A stretch of DNA of 64,000 nt, taken from contig NZ_LARY01000002.1 of the NCBI RefSeq assembly GCF_003369925.1, positions 372,001 through 436,000 on the forward strand, written 5' to 3'. Made by a program: the position numbers and the translations under genes. The notes below the pieces were generated by a model that did no database searches, was not told the origin of the DNA, and saw only the letters and a list, made by a program, of their open reading frames with translations. This DNA comes from Listeria kieliensis. GTDB lineage: Bacteria; Bacillota; Bacilli; Lactobacillales; Listeriaceae. Shown piece by piece: positions 56,707 through 64,000 of the stretch (the stretch's first letter is position 1; every line of letters begins with the position of its first letter).

Positions 56707-56926
56707 TAAACGCCACATACCATTTCCTATACTTGTGGCCGTGAAACAAGGCGACGCCCTCGCAATCGCCCACATTATAAACTACTTTGAAGGCTTTATT
56801 GTTAGCCGGGCCGAGGTCAGTGTCTACCGGCCTGATGGAAGCGTCACCAGAATGGTTGACCCTGATATTCGGCACAGCATGGAAATGGCTCTTATCGAAA
56901 TGATACTTGATTTTGAGTTTCGGTAA
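56699..56926 (+). CDS. HTH_16-type small regulator (Tn916 Orf8-like)
   Basis: 75 residues. The pattern IPFPILVAVKQGDALAIAHIINYFEGFIVSRAE is the helix-turn-helix_16 domain that pairs with the sigma-like factor in Tn916-family elements. Translationally coupled to the sigma gene. Confidence 0.85.
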   Translation: MNDKRHIPFPILVAVKQGDALAIAHIINYFEGFIVSRAEVSVYRPDGSVTRMVDPDIRHSMEMALIEMILDFEFR

Positions 56927-56983
56927 ACGCTAGGTTTGCTGGGAAGCATATTTACCCTTTTCCGCTTCCCACTTGCTATCATT

Positions 56984-57028
56984 CCGCAAAAGCGCATTGC
57001 GGCCAAAAACTGCAATGCGCTTTTGCGG
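56984..57028. repeat. Perfect 17-base inverted repeat
   Basis: CCGCAAAAGCGCATTGC / GCAATGCGCTTTTGCGG with an 11-base loop; just before it another dyad TGGGAAGC / GCTTCCCA. No T run follows, so not a typical terminator. Confidence 0.85.
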
Positions 57029-57104
57029 GCTGATAGACGATTGCATCTTGAAAAAAAGGACGCTTCCGTCCTCATACACACAATTCGGAAACGAAAGGTA
57101 GTCT

Positions 57105-57236
57105 ATGAGCTACAGCGTCCGGGTGCGCCACGACGTCCGCAGGATCGAGCGAACACCACCCAGACGCAACACAGGCATTGTCGGCCTGTGGGCTGTGACT
57201 AGACTACCCCATAATGAGACACCTGCCCAGCGGTAG
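57105..57236 (+). CDS. Possible small Arg-rich ORF
   Basis: 43 codons (starts MSYSVRVRHDVRRIERTPPRR) with AAAGGTAG upstream. Similarity is not recognised; the composition is like out-of-frame reading. Reported as doubtful. Confidence 0.2.
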   Translation: MSYSVRVRHDVRRIERTPPRRNTGIVGLWAVTRLPHNETPAQR

Positions 57237-57404
57237 TTCGAGCGTTGAAGCCGTCATAGACAGTCAGCCATATTTTATGACGGTGAGCCGTCGCAAGCAT
57301 CCGGGGCGGTGGTGGAGAACCCACCGGGGTGAAATTCCCGTGGAGCCAATGACAAAGGGCCTTCCGATTGTGAGCGAACGCATAAACAAAGAAGGAGGAT
57401 TTTT

Positions 57405-57578
57405 ATGGAGAAAGAAAATCCTTTGACGCAACCTTGTGTTGCTGAACATAAAATCGGCGGCACCACATATATAGTATCTTCCAGCTTCAAGGCAGACGCC
57501 AAAGACGGGCTGGTTGACAAGGTGGTGCGGCTACTTGAAAACGATAACAGGAACGCCGACAAACAGGCTTCCTATTGA
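57405..57578 (+). CDS. TnpW-like transposon protein
   Basis: 57 residues (MEKENPLTQPCVAEHKIGG ... SFKADAKDGLVDKVVRLLEND). Matches the short TnpW-type proteins encoded upstream of serine recombinase genes in clostridial elements (name recalled from family annotation). ATG behind GGAGG. Followed by a terminator. Confidence 0.75.
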   Translation: MEKENPLTQPCVAEHKIGGTTYIVSSSFKADAKDGLVDKVVRLLENDNRNADKQASY

Positions 57579-57613
57579 ACCATTTGCCGCAGTCAGCATA
57601 TACAATCTTCCGG

Positions 57614-57665
57614 CCAGCATTGCAGGTGTTTTTCGTCTATGCACCTGCATAAAATGCTGGTTTTT
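57614..57665 (+). terminator. Terminator upstream of the recombinase genes
   Basis: Two-part stem CCAGCATT / AATGCTGG with inner CAGGTG/CACCTG, then T5. Confidence 0.88.
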
Positions 57666-57668
57666 ATG

Positions 57669-57697
57669 TTGTGTTATGGCCTATTATGAAGTATAAT
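57669..57697 (+). promoter_or_regulatory. Putative recombinase promoter
   Basis: -35 TTGTGT (57669-57674), 17-base spacer, -10 TATAAT (57692-57697). The -35 is weak. Confidence 0.5.
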
Positions 57698-57743
57698 ATA
57701 GGTATCACAACATGATATTGTTTGACTGCCGGAAGGAGGATTT

Positions 57744-58169
57744 ATGTTTAAGCAGTCGAACAATGAGGTAGTCCGCTATTACCGCACGGCAAGGCAGGAC
57801 GAAACGGCAATATTCAACCAGAAACTTTTACTGGACAGCTATTGTGAAAAGCATGGCCTAACCACCACAGAAATTTATGTGGATGATGGTTTTAGTGGCC
57901 TGAACTTCAACCGGCCCGGCTGGAAAAAGCTACTTGCTGATACAGCCAACGGCCCGGTGAAAACGGTTATCACCACAAGCATAGACCGTATAGGCAGAGA
58001 CTATTATACCACCGGCAAGGTTATTGAAGAACTGTACCAGAATGATGGTGTTGACTTCATCTTTGTAAGAGACGGTATAAATTCTGCGGAGTATGTGAAT
58101 ACATTTCTACCTTTGCATGACACTCTCGCCGCCCTTGTTGCAAAACAGGAAGGGGGCGACGTACAGTGA
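57744..58169 (+). CDS. Small serine recombinase-like protein lacking the catalytic Ser
   Basis: 141 residues, only the resolvase N-terminal domain. Aligned with the large recombinase encoded next, the motif YGRLSQED reads YYRTARQD, so the nucleophile position has Ala16. The Arg motif IDRIGRD is kept. It stops where the catalytic domain ends; no DNA-binding domain follows. Overlaps the large recombinase gene by four bases (GTGA), so both proteins are made together; it may form mixed complexes or act as a directionality factor (inference). Good GGAGG site. Confidence 0.82.
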   Translation: MFKQSNNEVVRYYRTARQDETAIFNQKLLLDSYCEKHGLTTTEIYVDDGFSGLNFNRPGWKKLLADTANGPVKTVITTSIDRIGRDYYTTGKVIEELYQNDGVDFIFVRDGINSAEYVNTFLPLHDTLAALVAKQEGGDVQ

Positions 58170-59923
58170 GCAAGAAGAATGTTAAGAACGAAATCACTAT
58201 TCCAGAGTATACGGAAGTAAACACAGATAAGATGACCGAAATCACCGCCCTGTATGGCCGGTTATCACAAGAAGATATGCTGGAGGGCGAAAGCAACAGC
58301 ATACTGAACCAGAAGAAGATATTAGGTAAGTACGCCGTTGAGCATGGTTTAACCAACTGTATTTTCTACATGGACGACGGAATATCCGGCACCACTTTTG
58401 ACCGCCCCGGCTTTAAGAAAATGATTGCCGAGGTTGAAGCAGGTAAGGTTAAGACGGTAGTTGTCAAAGATATGTCGCGCTTCGGCAGGGATCACCTGCA
58501 AATCGGGTATTACACCCATGTGCTGTTCGACGAGCTGGATGTGCGCCTACTGGCTATTACAGAAGGCTACGACAGTACCAGAGCCGAGGGCGGCGCAAGC
58601 GATATGATTGACCTCAAAAACCTGTTTAATGAGTGGTATGCCAGAGACACGTCCCGAAAAATCCTTGCCGTAAACCGCATTAAAGGAAATGCTGGCGAAA
58701 AGCTGTGTACCAATGCACCGTATGGCTACATGAAAAACCCGGAGAACCCAAAAGAGTGGATTATTGATCCGGTAGCCGCAGAGGTAGTTAAGACCATTTT
58801 CCGTTATTGTATTGCTGGTATGGGGCCGACACAGATTGCTAAGAGGTTGCTGGCAGAAAAGGTAAATGTGCCTTCTGTTCATTGGAGTTTGAACGGTGTG
58901 AAAACACCGTCTAGGCCCCCAAAAGACCCCTATGGCTGGGACAGCTCCACGATTGCTGATATGCTGGAACGCCATGAGTATTTGGGGCATACCGTAAACT
59001 TCAAAACCTACAAGAAATCCTACAAGAGCAAAAAGACCCTGAAAAACCCACCTGAAAAATGGAAATGGTTTTATAATACCCATCCTGCCATTATTGAACA
59101 AGAAACATTCGATAAGGTACAACAAATCCGGGCTGGCAAGCGTCGCCCCACGGCTACGGGCAAAATTGGTTTATTTTCAGGCATTGCCCACTGTGCAGAC
59201 TGTGGCAGTAAAATGTACTTCTGTGCCGCCAAGAGCCTGAAGCCGGAGCAAGAGAACTATGTTTGTTCCAGTGCGCGAAACAAGTCCACCAAGCACAAGG
59301 CGAATGACTGTGACGACCTGCATTTTATTAGGCTGGTTGTTCTGGAAGAAATCGTTTTGGCCGACATGAAGCGTGTCATGGCCTACATAAAGGACTATGA
59401 GGACGCTTTTGTGGAGATAGTAAGAAAACGTGCCGAAGTCCAGAACACACAAGAACTGGCCCTGTGTAAGAAACTGTTGGAACAGAAGTCCAAGCGCGTG
59501 GCAGAGCTAGACCAGATCATCAAAAAGCTGTATGAGGACACTGTTCTCGGCCAGCTTAACCAAGACCGGTTTATTGCTCTTTGCGCTGACTTTGAAAGTG
59601 AACAGCGGCTATTGCAGGCAGATTGCGACGAGCTGACTCAGATAATTGAGGAACAGGAGCGCAAGACCATCAATGTGGATAAATTTCTGGCTACGGTTAA
59701 AAAGTACACCAAAATCAAAAAGCTCACCCCGGAAATCATGAATGAGCTAATTGACCGCATTGATGTTCACAAGCGGGACAAGAAATACGCGAAGAAAAAG
59801 ACTACACAGCAAATCGACATTCATTATAACTTTATCGGCATTATCGGCCAACTGGAAATACCTAAGACACAGAGGGCCACAAAGCAAAATGAAAAGGCAA
59901 CCACCACCGCGAAATCCGCGTGA
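58166..59923 (+). CDS. Large serine recombinase (TndX/TnpX-like integrase)
   Basis: 585 residues. Catalytic domain with Ser34 (ALYGRLSQED), VKDMSRFGRDHLQIGYY, and GTTFDRPGFKKM; recombinase domain (~residues 190-300); zinc ribbon with HCADCGSKMYFC ... YVCSSAR ... ANDC around 350-390; C-terminal coiled coil. Normal length of the family. GTG start overlapping the small recombinase. Last gene of the element; its site of action (attR) starts 65 bases downstream. Confidence 0.94.
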   Translation: MSKKNVKNEITIPEYTEVNTDKMTEITALYGRLSQEDMLEGESNSILNQKKILGKYAVEHGLTNCIFYMDDGISGTTFDRPGFKKMIAEVEAGKVKTVVVKDMSRFGRDHLQIGYYTHVLFDELDVRLLAITEGYDSTRAEGGASDMIDLKNLFNEWYARDTSRKILAVNRIKGNAGEKLCTNAPYGYMKNPENPKEWIIDPVAAEVVKTIFRYCIAGMGPTQIAKRLLAEKVNVPSVHWSLNGVKTPSRPPKDPYGWDSSTIADMLERHEYLGHTVNFKTYKKSYKSKKTLKNPPEKWKWFYNTHPAIIEQETFDKVQQIRAGKRRPTATGKIGLFSGIAHCADCGSKMYFCAAKSLKPEQENYVCSSARNKSTKHKANDCDDLHFIRLVVLEEIVLADMKRVMAYIKDYEDAFVEIVRKRAEVQNTQELALCKKLLEQKSKRVAELDQIIKKLYEDTVLGQLNQDRFIALCADFESEQRLLQADCDELTQIIEEQERKTINVDKFLATVKKYTKIKKLTPEIMNELIDRIDVHKRDKKYAKKKTTQQIDIHYNFIGIIGQLEIPKTQRATKQNEKATTTAKSA

Positions 59924-59987
59924 TGATTGCCAATTCACACCCTTTTCAAAGAACATACGGAAACATTCTTATCAGGGGGGGCCTAAT

Positions 59988-59992
59988 GCGTT
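59988..59992 (+). repeat. attR core (GCGTT)
   Basis: GCGTT at the right border; element sequence to the left (CAGGGGGGGCCTAAT) and host permease gene to the right. Pairs with the copy at 36799. Confidence 0.85.
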
Positions 59993-60443
59993 CCCATTCC
60001 ACTTTTCCAAACAATGCGACCGTATAATAAACGGAAAACAAATAGCCAATCAAAAGCGCGCAGAAAGCCGTTAGCCCTTCACTGATCCACTTCGCGCTCA
60101 AATAACTTGAAACCCGCAGAGGCTTTGTCATCATGAAAGCAAGCATGCCACTCGACCGGTCTGCTGAAATACATCCCATCGTAGCAACTGCAAAAATAAT
60201 GATGCCCATTTGGTCAAACTGTGAAGCTAAAGTTTGTCCGAGAATGCTTACCGAAGTTTGTGTCCCCATCATTTGTAACAGCGCATCTGAATTTTCAATT
60301 CCACTAACGGCTTTCAAAATTTCTGGCAAAAATTTCACCATGAGCGGCTGTGTCAAACCAAGAATAGCAAAAATAACCGGCAACCAAATCCATTTCAAAT
60401 TCCGCTTTTTCTCAAGCCATTCCTTCGCTAGTAGTGCTTTCAT
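59988..60443 (-). pseudogene. 5' half of a disrupted ABC-2 permease gene (YxlG-like)
   Basis: Encodes residues 1-152 of the permease (MKALLAKEWLEKKRNLKW ... GKVEWER). Reading on into the element adds 13 foreign codons and stops at 59946. The fragment keeps about four membrane helices, lacks the last three, and is unlikely to work. It starts in a four-base overlap (ATGA) with the ATPase gene. Confidence 0.93.
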
Positions 60444-61345
60444 TCGCTCACCTTCTTCATGAAAATTTGTTCCAGACTTTCGTGGATATTCTCAAATCGC
60501 TGAATTTCCAATCCCGCGTTTCCTGCCTCATTAAACAGCCATTCTCCGTCAATATGGCGGTTCTTCGCTTCAAAGCGGCAAATCGTCCCAATCCGCTCTG
60601 TCCGAATCCAGCGATCACTTTTTCTTATTTCTTCAAACCACTGTTCCGGGAAACAAGCAAACTCCACTTCAAAAACAGACGTACTCGCTTCCTTTTTGAT
60701 TTCAGAAAGCGGCTTGTCGAGCACGATTTCACCACGACTCATCATCGTAATATGGTCACAAATTTCCTCAGCATCTTGCAAAATATGCGTCGAAAAAAGA
60801 ATAGTCGTCTCCTTTTTCAATTCTTCAATGAGCGTGATCACTTCTCGCCTACCAATAGGATCAAGAGCAGAAACCGGCTCATCAAGAACCAGCAGTTTAG
60901 GCTTATGCAAAATGGCTTGGGCGATCCCTAACCGTTGCCGCATTCCCCCTGAAAAGCCACTTACCCTTTTCTTACCTTCCTCGCTCAGCCCCACTTGCTG
61001 GAGCACCTCATCAATACGCATCTCAAGCTCTTTTCCGCTCATTTTAGAAAGCCTTCCCATAAACCGAAGCGTCTCAACCGCCGTCATATAGCCATAAAAA
61101 GCCGGATACTGCGGCAGGAATCCTATTTTCTCACGCGCTCCGCTCATTTTTTCCCCATCCAGTAAAATCGATCCTTGATCCGGTTTTAAAATTTGCACGA
61201 GCATATTGATTAGCGTTGTTTTCCCAGCGCCATTCGGGCCAATTAATGCTAAGCACTCCCCATCTTGAACAGAAAATGATACATCCGAAACCGCTTTTTT
61301 GTTTTCAAATTGTTTTGATAATTGATAAATTTTAAGAGATGTCAT
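60440..61345 (-). CDS. ABC transporter ATPase (YxlF-like)
   Basis: 301 residues. Walker A LIGPNGAGKTTLINML, signature RVSGFSGGMRQRLGIAQAI, Walker B LLVLDEPVSALDP, switch His ILFSTHILQ. C-terminal ~80 residues resemble the DUF4162-type extension. ATG at 61345 behind AAGGAAAG. In Bacillus the yxlEFG genes belong to the sigY operon; here the transporter lost its membrane part through the insertion. Confidence 0.9.
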   Translation of the reverse strand: MTSLKIYQLSKQFENKKAVSDVSFSVQDGECLALIGPNGAGKTTLINMLVQILKPDQGSILLDGEKMSGAREKIGFLPQYPAFYGYMTAVETLRFMGRLSKMSGKELEMRIDEVLQQVGLSEEGKKRVSGFSGGMRQRLGIAQAILHKPKLLVLDEPVSALDPIGRREVITLIEELKKETTILFSTHILQDAEEICDHITMMSRGEIVLDKPLSEIKKEASTSVFEVEFACFPEQWFEEIRKSDRWIRTERIGTICRFEAKNRHIDGEWLFNEAGNAGLEIQRFENIHESLEQIFMKKVSE

Positions 61346-61539
61346 AGTTCTTTCCTTCCAAAAATAAAGTAAACAATCGGGCCAAACGAGCTGACAGCAA
61401 GAATCACAACAAGCCAAACAATCGGTGCTTTCCTCACCTGCCAGTGGCGAATAAGGTCAACAAGTGCAGTAACGAGCAAAATTAAATATAAAATAAAAAT
61501 CGGTAGCAATAACATTAAATCAATTCCAAAAATTTCCAT
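61342..61539 (-). CDS. PLDc_N domain membrane protein (YxlE-like)
   Basis: 65 residues with two membrane helices (LLPIFILYLILLVTALVD, IVWLVVILAVSSFGPIVYFIF) and the PLDc_N ending FGRKEL. Related to YxlE, a regulator of SigY. Overlaps the ATPase gene by four bases and is the first gene behind the palindromic operator. Confidence 0.85.
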   Translation of the reverse strand: MEIFGIDLMLLLPIFILYLILLVTALVDLIRHWQVRKAPIVWLVVILAVSSFGPIVYFIFGRKEL

Positions 61540-61557
61540 CCACAGTTCCTCCCTTAT

Positions 61558-61586
61558 TTACTGTTATACACATTGTATAACAGTAA
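61558..61586. promoter_or_regulatory. Palindromic operator with overlapping promoter
   Basis: Perfect inverted repeat TTACTGTTATAC-N5-GTATAACAGTAA. On the minus strand -35 TTGACA (61596-61601) and -10 TATACA (61574-61579, 16-base spacer) place the -10 inside the palindrome. GntR/YtrA-type repressors bind sites of this kind; none is encoded nearby. Confidence 0.75.
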
Positions 61587-61615
61587 ACTTCTGATTGTCA
61601 ACTACTGCTAGAAAA

Positions 61616-61642
61616 AAGCATATGACTGTTCGTCATATGCTT
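61616..61642 (-). terminator. Terminator of the penicillin-binding protein gene
   Basis: Perfect 11-bp stem AAGCATATGAC / GTCATATGCTT, loop of five, T run on the minus strand. Confidence 0.88.
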
Positions 61643-61651
61643 CTCTTAAAA

Positions 61652-63793
61652 CTAATTTCCACCAAGCCAGCCGCTGATTTCATCTGTCACTTTACCACCA
61701 AATTCCTTCACTTTACCAGCACCTTTTTTGATCGTTTCTCCAGCTTCGCTAGCCTTATCTTTCACCGAATCCCAGAAATTATCGCTTTCTTCTTCTTTTT
61801 TCGCTTCATCTGCTTTTTTCTTCTGAGTTATCTGGGCAGCACTCTTCGTAGCAAAGTCTTCTGGTTTCAAATATCTCAGTCCACTCTTCATGACATAGTG
61901 TGCCAAGTTTGCCACACCGCTTGAACTATTCGTTTTCAAATAATGATTTTCATCCGTTTTATCATAGCCCATCCAAACAGCTCCAACAAGATTAGGCGTA
62001 TAACCTACAAACCACTGATCTTTCGTTCCACTCTTATCATTGAATGGTACCTGTGTCGACCCTGTTTTACCAGCCATTTCATAGCCAGCTACAGCCGCAT
62101 TTTGTCCAGTTCCATTGTTTACAACGTCAAGTAGCATTGAAGTCATTTCATCGGATACATCTTCTGAAATAATTCGCTTTGTTTCAGGCTCATGTTCATA
62201 AATCGTATTTCCAGATGGATCGACAATTTTGCTGATGACATAGCCTTCCTTCGGTTTTACACCTTTATTGGCAAACGTCGCATAAGCTGCGGCCATTTCA
62301 ACTGGTGTTGCCCCTTTGCTAAGTCCACCAAGTGCAAGTCCAAGCGTATCATCGCTTTCTTCAAGTGGAATTCCAAATCGTTCCACAGACTTCATGCCAC
62401 GCTTAATGCCAATTTCATTCAAAGTCCAAACGGCTGGTGCATTAATCGACTGCGCCACCGCCTTGTACATCGGAACTTCACCTTGATACGTGCCGCTCAC
62501 ATTTGTCGGCGTATAGTTTCCTTTATAGGTTTTCTTTTCATCTTTCAGCATGGTATCGACATCCCAGCCTTTTTCAAGAGCTGGCACATAAGCTGCAAGA
62601 GGTTTCATTGTCGAACCAGGTTGAGCGCGCATTTGTGTTGCTCGGTTGAAGCCACGGAAAGTATGCTCCCCGCGACCGCCGATCAAAGCTCGAATGCCTC
62701 CTGTTGCTGGATCCATTAATACTGCTCCAGACTGAACCAGTGTTCCGTCACTCGCACTTTGTGGGAAATTGTAATTATTGTCATAGATGCTTTCTAGTGA
62801 AGTTTGGTAGTTTTGATCGAGCTCTGTATAAATTTTATAACCTTTACGCATAATCTCATCTTGTGAAACATCCGCTTTATTCACGGCCTCGTTAATGACA
62901 GCATCCACATACCACGGATATTTGTTAGCAAGCGGATCGGACGCTTTATTGTTTAGCGCCACTTTAGTATTCCGATACGTATTATATTCACTTTTACTAA
63001 TTTTTTTATTTTCAAGCATGGTTTTTAAAACAACATTCCGTCTCTCAGTTGCTCGTTCTAAATGTTTGTACGGATCATAAGCACTAGGCGCCTGAAGTAA
63101 CCCAGCAATCATTGCCGCTTCAGGAACTGTAAGCTCGGAAGCTTTTTTTCCAAAATATTTTTTCGAAGCATTTTCAACGCCCCATTCACCGTTACCAAAA
63201 TAAGAACGGTTTAAGTACATCTCCAAGATTTCATCCTTGGAATACGTCCGCTCAATTTCACGCGCCATAAATAATTCTTTCGCTTTCCGCGTAAACGTTT
63301 GTTCTTGACTGAGGAGCGCATTTTTCGCAAGTTGCTGTGTGATCGTACTACCACCACCAGTGATACCACCAGTTTTAACTATACCAAACGCCGACCGGAA
63401 AATTCCTTTTAAGTCAAAGCCATTATGCTCATAAAACTTTCGGTCCTCGACAGATACCACTGCATTTTGCACGTTTTTGGATATCTTATCAATTTTGACA
63501 AAAGTTGCATCCGTTGACGAAAGCTCCCCTGCCTTGTCGCCATCTTTGTCATAGACGACAGTCGCTGTTTCAAGACCTTTTTTAAGCGCATCAATATCTG
63601 CAGATTTGGCTACAACCGTTAAATAAATAATAAATCCTAGAATCGCAAGTAGTACAAATAAAATAATCCATTTAATCACGTGTTTATTTTTCATAAAGCG
63701 GCGTAATTTATTCCAAAAAATCTTAAGCCATTTCCAGATAAAGCTGAAAAATTGTTTGATTGATTTTAAAATCAGCTGTTTAAAATTTTCCAA
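61652..63793 (-). CDS. Class A penicillin-binding protein (PBP1A family)
   Basis: 713 residues. Cytoplasmic basic start, membrane helix (residues 43-63), glycosyltransferase domain (VVSVEDRKFYEHNGFD; GGGSTITQQLAKN; RKAKELFMAREIE), then transpeptidase with SxxK in PGSTMKPLAAY, SxN in AQSINAPAVW and KTG in AGKTGSTQVPF, plus a Lys-rich C-terminal tail. Builds and cross-links peptidoglycan. TTG start with AGGAG upstream. Confidence 0.94.
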   Translation of the reverse strand: MENFKQLILKSIKQFFSFIWKWLKIFWNKLRRFMKNKHVIKWIILFVLLAILGFIIYLTVVAKSADIDALKKGLETATVVYDKDGDKAGELSSTDATFVKIDKISKNVQNAVVSVEDRKFYEHNGFDLKGIFRSAFGIVKTGGITGGGSTITQQLAKNALLSQEQTFTRKAKELFMAREIERTYSKDEILEMYLNRSYFGNGEWGVENASKKYFGKKASELTVPEAAMIAGLLQAPSAYDPYKHLERATERRNVVLKTMLENKKISKSEYNTYRNTKVALNNKASDPLANKYPWYVDAVINEAVNKADVSQDEIMRKGYKIYTELDQNYQTSLESIYDNNYNFPQSASDGTLVQSGAVLMDPATGGIRALIGGRGEHTFRGFNRATQMRAQPGSTMKPLAAYVPALEKGWDVDTMLKDEKKTYKGNYTPTNVSGTYQGEVPMYKAVAQSINAPAVWTLNEIGIKRGMKSVERFGIPLEESDDTLGLALGGLSKGATPVEMAAAYATFANKGVKPKEGYVISKIVDPSGNTIYEHEPETKRIISEDVSDEMTSMLLDVVNNGTGQNAAVAGYEMAGKTGSTQVPFNDKSGTKDQWFVGYTPNLVGAVWMGYDKTDENHYLKTNSSSGVANLAHYVMKSGLRYLKPEDFATKSAAQITQKKKADEAKKEEESDNFWDSVKDKASEAGETIKKGAGKVKEFGGKVTDEISGWLGGN

Positions 63794-64000
63794 ACTTATC
63801 TCCTAACTTTCCTTTGAATTTAGTTCTTGTCATAAATCGCACATTGAACTACGACTATTTTACGCTAAACGAAGAATTTTTTCTACCGCCCTAAGCCTTA
63901 TTTTTTTCTCTTCCCATTTGCCTATGCCAAAATAGCTGAAAATAAAAAAGATGTTTCCCCAAAAACGAAACTGGGTAGACAACAAGTATGGACAGAGGGA

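Larger units (their letters stand above)
36799..59992 (+). mobile_element. Degenerate ICE / mobilisable element integrated by a large serine recombinase
   Basis: A foreign block of about 23.19 kb. Its ends share GCGTT, it interrupts a host ABC permease gene, and cutting one copy of GCGTT restores an exact host frame. It carries recombinase, MobC, relaxase, sortase, surface protein, sigma factor and HTH genes typical of clostridial ICEs, but no VirB4, VirD4 or other secretion genes. The core genes are G+C rich compared with the host; the 44.7-53.0 kb cargo is more A+T rich. Confidence 0.93.

Noticed and set aside
58547-59125. 192-codon minus-strand frame within the recombinase gene
   Set aside because: Shadow of a well-conserved plus-strand coding region.
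63794-64000. Possible gene start at the right edge
   Set aside because: No open frame with a ribosome site; holds only the upstream region of the penicillin-binding protein gene.

Overview
The window is a Listeria-type chromosome segment (Firmicutes, low G+C backbone) carrying a foreign, visibly G+C-rich integrated element of about 23.2 kb. The backbone order clpB - Bax-inhibitor family - GNAT - HTH - hemH/hemE - IsdG-like monooxygenase - ecsB/ecsA - hit - ytxH - prsA - [insert] - yhaM/yhaN/yhaO - ylbF family - DUF445 - fumC - yxlG/yxlF/yxlE-like ABC operon - class A PBP is the known Listeria arrangement around the prsA2 region. Presence of xylAB, a complete exopolysaccharide cluster and diverged PrsA sequence argue for a Listeria other than L. 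monocytogenes, but the species cannot be fixed from this window.

Layout. 1-808: 5' part of clpB with a CtsR operator. 951-5143: membrane, acetyltransferase and HTH genes, then hemE-hemH; 5309-5815 a divergent heme-monooxygenase-like gene. 5917-7873: ecsBA. 8037-10610: hit, ytxH-like, a membrane protein, and the lipoprotein foldase prsA. 10629-19543 (minus): a Wzx/Wzy-type polysaccharide operon (UDP-ManNAc dehydrogenase, chain-length regulator and tyrosine kinase, initiating sugar transferase, WecG/TagA glycosyltransferase, acyltransferase, polymerase, flippase, GT4) with a lipoprotein; 19610-22621 a large secreted Ig-like repeat protein; 22780-23475 a Crp/PrfA-type regulator. 23693-27082: VOC protein and xylBA with a XylR operator and cre-like site. 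27246-36383: yhaM, yhaN, yhaO, membrane protein, ylbF-family, DUF445, fumC.

The element lies between 36799 and 59992 and splits an ABC-2 permease gene. Removing it at the shared pentamer GCGTT restores an exact 277-codon open reading frame. It encodes a large serine recombinase (TndX/TnpX type) plus a small recombinase relative that has Ala at the catalytic Ser position, MobC and a relaxase, a class B sortase and a 1594-residue thioester/Cna-B surface protein with an SPKTG sorting signal, a sigma factor and Tn916-style HTH protein, and a DUF6017-type HTH protein. The type IV secretion core is absent: the DUF6017 gene is fused directly to the last ~365 codons of an SNF2-type helicase, which marks a large internal deletion that turned a conjugative element into a mobilisable one. 

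Inside the element, 44.7-53.0 kb is more A+T rich and looks like a separate cargo: a VOC protein, a SAM methyltransferase behind an attenuator-like leader, an XRE/SLOG divergent pair, a zinc-ribbon membrane protein, and an AraC-GyrI regulator divergent from a six-gene run (BtrH-like protein, DUF3788, GyrI-like, DUF1349, methyltransferase, MGMT/Atl1-like). This cluster is the best candidate in the window for an undescribed system; it looks like a sense-and-respond cassette for a small molecule, but its function is inference only.
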